DNA of 64,000 nt from Verrucomicrobiota bacterium (lineage in GTDB: Bacteria; Verrucomicrobiota; Verrucomicrobiia; Verrucomicrobiales; Verrucomicrobiaceae): positions 113,012 through 177,011 of the forward strand of contig JAFLEI010000011.1 of NCBI GenBank assembly GCA_017301975.1. Reading direction: 5' to 3'. Numbering within the stretch: position 1 is the stretch's first letter; the number at the start of each line of letters is the position of its first letter. The position numbers were made by a program, and so were the translations under genes. The notes below the pieces were generated by a model, which had not been told where the DNA came from, did no database searches, and saw only the letters and a list, made by a program, of their open reading frames with translations. This document shows positions 61,780-64,000 of the stretch, piece by piece.

Positions 61780-63540
61780 ATGATTTCATCCCTCCCCTTG
61801 CAAGAAAAAACCTGGACCGGCACCGCAGTGTCCGATGGGGTCGCGCATGCGGTGGTGCATGTGCTTAAGGATCATTTTGACGAGCCGGATGAGGATAGCA
61901 TCGAGCCCGGGACGGAAGCCCAGCAGATGGAGCGCCTTCATGCCGCCCTGGCCGTCACCGCCAAGGAAATCGAGGAATTGCAGCGCGTCATGGCCGGGGA
62001 GCACGGCAGCGCCGAGAGCGAGATCTTTGAGACCCATCTCCTGATCCTGCAGGATTCCACGATTCTAAAGCAGACGGAAAAAATCGTGCGCGAGCAGCAG
62101 GTCTGCGTGGACTGGGCCTACTACAAGCTCATGTGCAAGCACATGGACGCCCTCCGCGGCCTCTCGGACACCTATTTGCGCGAACGCTTTCTGGACGTGA
62201 AGGACGTGACGCATCGCGTCATGCGCCATCTGCGCGGCGAGCTCCTCGATCACCCGATGTTTGATGAGCCCGTCATCGTCGTGGCGCATGATCTGACGCC
62301 TTCCGACACCGTGCAGTTGGATCGCAGCAAGGTCCTCGGCTTTGCCCTGGAGACGGGCAGCGCCGTGTCCCATGCCGCCATCATCGCCCGCTCCCTGGCC
62401 CTGCCGGCGGTGGTCCGGCTCCACGGCATCTGCGATGAACTCCACAGCGGTGACACCGTCCTGCTCGATGGCGAAGGCGGACTGCTGATTCAAAATCCCA
62501 GCGCTGAAACCCTGGCACGGTACCGCCTCCGGGAGGAGCAGGCAGAACGCCGCGAAGACGTCTTTCAACTCGAACGCCACAAGCCCTCCCTCACGCGCTG
62601 CGGCACCGCCATCTGCGTCGGTGCCAATGCCGAATTCATCGAGGAAATGAAGATCGTGGAGGACAGCGGTGCCGAGGAGGTGGGGCTGTTCCGCACAGAG
62701 TTCCTGCATCTGGAAAACCCGGACGCCACGGAAGACCAGCTCGCCACGGCCTACGCCAAAGTGGTCAAATCCCAGGCTCCCAAGCGCGTGGTGTTCCGCA
62801 CCTTGGACCTCGGCGGTGACAAGGTGGACGAGCGCATCGCCTTGGACCCGGAGCCCAATCCCTTCCTCGGCTGGCGCGGCATCCGGCTCTCGCTGGGCCG
62901 CCTGGATCTCTTCAAACGTCAGCTTCGTGCCCTGCTGCGCGCTGCCGTGCATGGACGCGTGGGCATCATGTTCCCGATGGTCTCCGGCGTGCAGGAGGTC
63001 CTGGAGGCGAAAGCCGTCCTCAACGACTGCGCGGACGAGCTCACGGCGGAAGGCGTGGACGTCCCGGACGAGATCGAAATCGGTGCCATGATCGAGATCC
63101 CCAGCGCGGCGCTGTCAGCGGATCTGATCGCGGCGGAAGTCGATTTCCTCAGCCTCGGTACGAACGACCTGATTCAATACACCATTGCGGTGGACCGCCT
63201 CAATGACCGGGTGGCAAAGCTCTACCAGCCCACCCATCCTGCGGTGTTGCGGCTCATCGGCATGTCCGTCACGGCGGCCCGTGCGGCCGGCATCCGCGTC
63301 GGCATGTGCGGTGAAATGGCTTCGGACCTCTCCCTGACCCCTTTGATGATCGGCCTCGGCTTGAATGAACTCAGTGTGGCCACCACACAGATCGCACGCG
63401 TGAAGCATGCCGTGCGGCGTCTGGATGTCCCCGAGTGCGAGGCTCTGGCGCAAGCCGTCCTGAAATGCACCAGCCCGGCCGAGATACGGGCTCTCAGCCG
63501 GGCTGTGGCGGATCGGAACTATCCCGAATTGTTCGAGTAG
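61780..63540 (+). CDS. ptsI: PTS enzyme I (phosphoenolpyruvate-protein phosphotransferase)
   Basis: A 586-residue enzyme I. The phosphorylated His198 lies in ETGSAVSHAAIIARSLALPA. PEP-binding segments are GLFRTEFLHLE and VFRTLDLGGDK. GRVGIMFPMVSG, FLSLGTNDLIQYT and the catalytic Cys in RVGMCGEMASD are all present. The N-terminal HPr-binding helical part is also present. It starts phosphate transfer to HPr and onward to EIIA or DhaM. No HPr or enzyme II gene is in this window. It may serve sugar transport, nitrogen-type signalling or the DhaKL kinase. Confidence 0.96.
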   Translation: MISSLPLQEKTWTGTAVSDGVAHAVVHVLKDHFDEPDEDSIEPGTEAQQMERLHAALAVTAKEIEELQRVMAGEHGSAESEIFETHLLILQDSTILKQTEKIVREQQVCVDWAYYKLMCKHMDALRGLSDTYLRERFLDVKDVTHRVMRHLRGELLDHPMFDEPVIVVAHDLTPSDTVQLDRSKVLGFALETGSAVSHAAIIARSLALPAVVRLHGICDELHSGDTVLLDGEGGLLIQNPSAETLARYRLREEQAERREDVFQLERHKPSLTRCGTAICVGANAEFIEEMKIVEDSGAEEVGLFRTEFLHLENPDATEDQLATAYAKVVKSQAPKRVVFRTLDLGGDKVDERIALDPEPNPFLGWRGIRLSLGRLDLFKRQLRALLRAAVHGRVGIMFPMVSGVQEVLEAKAVLNDCADELTAEGVDVPDEIEIGAMIEIPSAALSADLIAAEVDFLSLGTNDLIQYTIAVDRLNDRVAKLYQPTHPAVLRLIGMSVTAARAAGIRVGMCGEMASDLSLTPLMIGLGLNELSVATTQIARVKHAVRRLDVPECEALAQAVLKCTSPAEIRALSRAVADRNYPELFE

Positions 63541-63554
63541 CTTCAGTTTTGGGG

Positions 63555-64000
63555 TTAAGCTGCGAGCTTGGATTTGCTCTTGCGCACCGGCTTGGCGGTC
63601 TTGGGGGCCGTGGTGGGGCGGAAGGCGTCACCAAACAGATACTGGCGGGCGCTGTCCACCTGGCCCATCACGCGGCGCTGCCACTTGGTGTATTCCTTGC
63701 CCAGGCGTTCTTCGGCATCGTCCATCTGCAGGGCGCTGTCCAGGCTCATGCGCTCCGTGCTCAGCTCGGCCTGGAAGGTGATTTCCGGGATGTGCAGTTC
63801 CACCGCTTCAAACATGTCCATCACGCGTGCGGCATAGCTCGTGTCCCAGACCTTGTCGTCTTCGTCGTAGCAGCTAGTCACCAGATGGGCGATCAGGTAT
63901 TCGGCATTGTCCGAGTAAACCTCCGCCGCATCAATGACCGAGTCAAAACTCTCGCGATCCACCGTGACTGGCAGTACCACCGAGAGGGCCACTCCCGCTG
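63555..64000 (-). CDS. Hypothetical protein, 5' end outside window
   Basis: A C-terminal fragment of at least 145 residues; the frame stays open to the window edge, so the true start may lie beyond it. It contains VVLPVTVDRESFDSVIDAAE, AHLVTSCYDEDDKVW and a basic tail (TAKPVRKSKSKLAA). The strand VVLPVTVDRES followed by a helix and HLVTSCYD could fit the second half of a ParA-like or other P-loop protein, but no Walker motif is visible in this part. The gene converges with ptsI, with 14 bases between stops. Confidence 0.5.
   Translation of the reverse strand, partial: AGVALSVVLPVTVDRESFDSVIDAAEVYSDNAEYLIAHLVTSCYDEDDKVWDTSYAARVMDMFEAVELHIPEITFQAELSTERMSLDSALQMDDAEERLGKEYTKWQRRVMGQVDSARQYLFGDAFRPTTAPKTAKPVRKSKSKLAA

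Overview
The window reads as chromosomal DNA of a Verrucomicrobiota bacterium, probably in or near Verrucomicrobiaceae (inference). The signs are a PSD1/LamG cytochrome protein, DUF1501 and DUF1080 proteins, a PEP-CTERM autotransporter-repeat protein, a beta-barrel autotransporter, high GC, few recognisable Shine-Dalgarno sites, and many GTGA/ATGA stop-start overlaps. No prophage, insertion sequence with transposase, rRNA or CRISPR array was seen. Two tRNA genes (Pro-TGG, Val-CAC) and one cobalamin riboswitch are present.

Layout. 0-4.5 kb: a large secreted c-type cytochrome/PSD1 protein (-), then a ribbon-helix-helix/PIN toxin-antitoxin pair (+). 4.4-8.5 kb: a minus-strand unit of a YbjN protein, a PH-domain membrane protein, an OB-fold-like sensor histidine kinase and a NarL-type regulator. 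8.6-11.8 kb: tRNA-Pro, a lipase-maturation-factor protein, a small membrane protein and NagA. 12.1-18.3 kb (+): ExbB, ExbD, a TonB-like protein, a zinc-ribbon membrane protein, MoxR and a DUF58-transglutaminase fusion. 18.3-23.5 kb (-): a 1717-residue PEP-CTERM repeat protein. 23.7-26.6 kb: small secreted proteins of unknown role. 26.7-30.7 kb: tRNA-Val, a PAS-AraC regulator, a BtuB-like receptor behind a cobalamin riboswitch, and ThiE. 30.7-36.8 kb: an M16 peptidase, an esterase, a putative lipoprotein, RnhB and YraN. 36.8-39.9 kb: DhaK and DhaL, separated by a cyclic-nucleotide-binding protein and about 980 bp of palindromic repeats. 40-44 kb: MenD-MenF and a two-SIS MurQ/GCKR-like protein. 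44-53 kb: DUF1501, NnrDE, FolK, DapB, an AddB-like nuclease and gluconokinase. 53-57 kb: DUF1080 and two hydrolases. 57-64 kb: an autotransporter, a TPR protein, PTS enzyme I and a partial gene at the window edge.

How the parts could work together. ExbB/ExbD and the TonB-like protein are the class of machine that energises outer-membrane receptors such as the BtuB-like protein 14 kb away, although co-transcription with MoxR and the DUF58-transglutaminase fusion suggests a dedicated envelope role. NagA, the SIS protein and enzyme I fit amino-sugar or cell-wall sugar metabolism. MenD/MenF mark menaquinone synthesis.

The intergenic DNA is rich in dispersed palindromes of several families. One family supplies the N-terminus and signal peptide of the histidine kinase, and another brackets a non-coding block between DhaK and DhaL.
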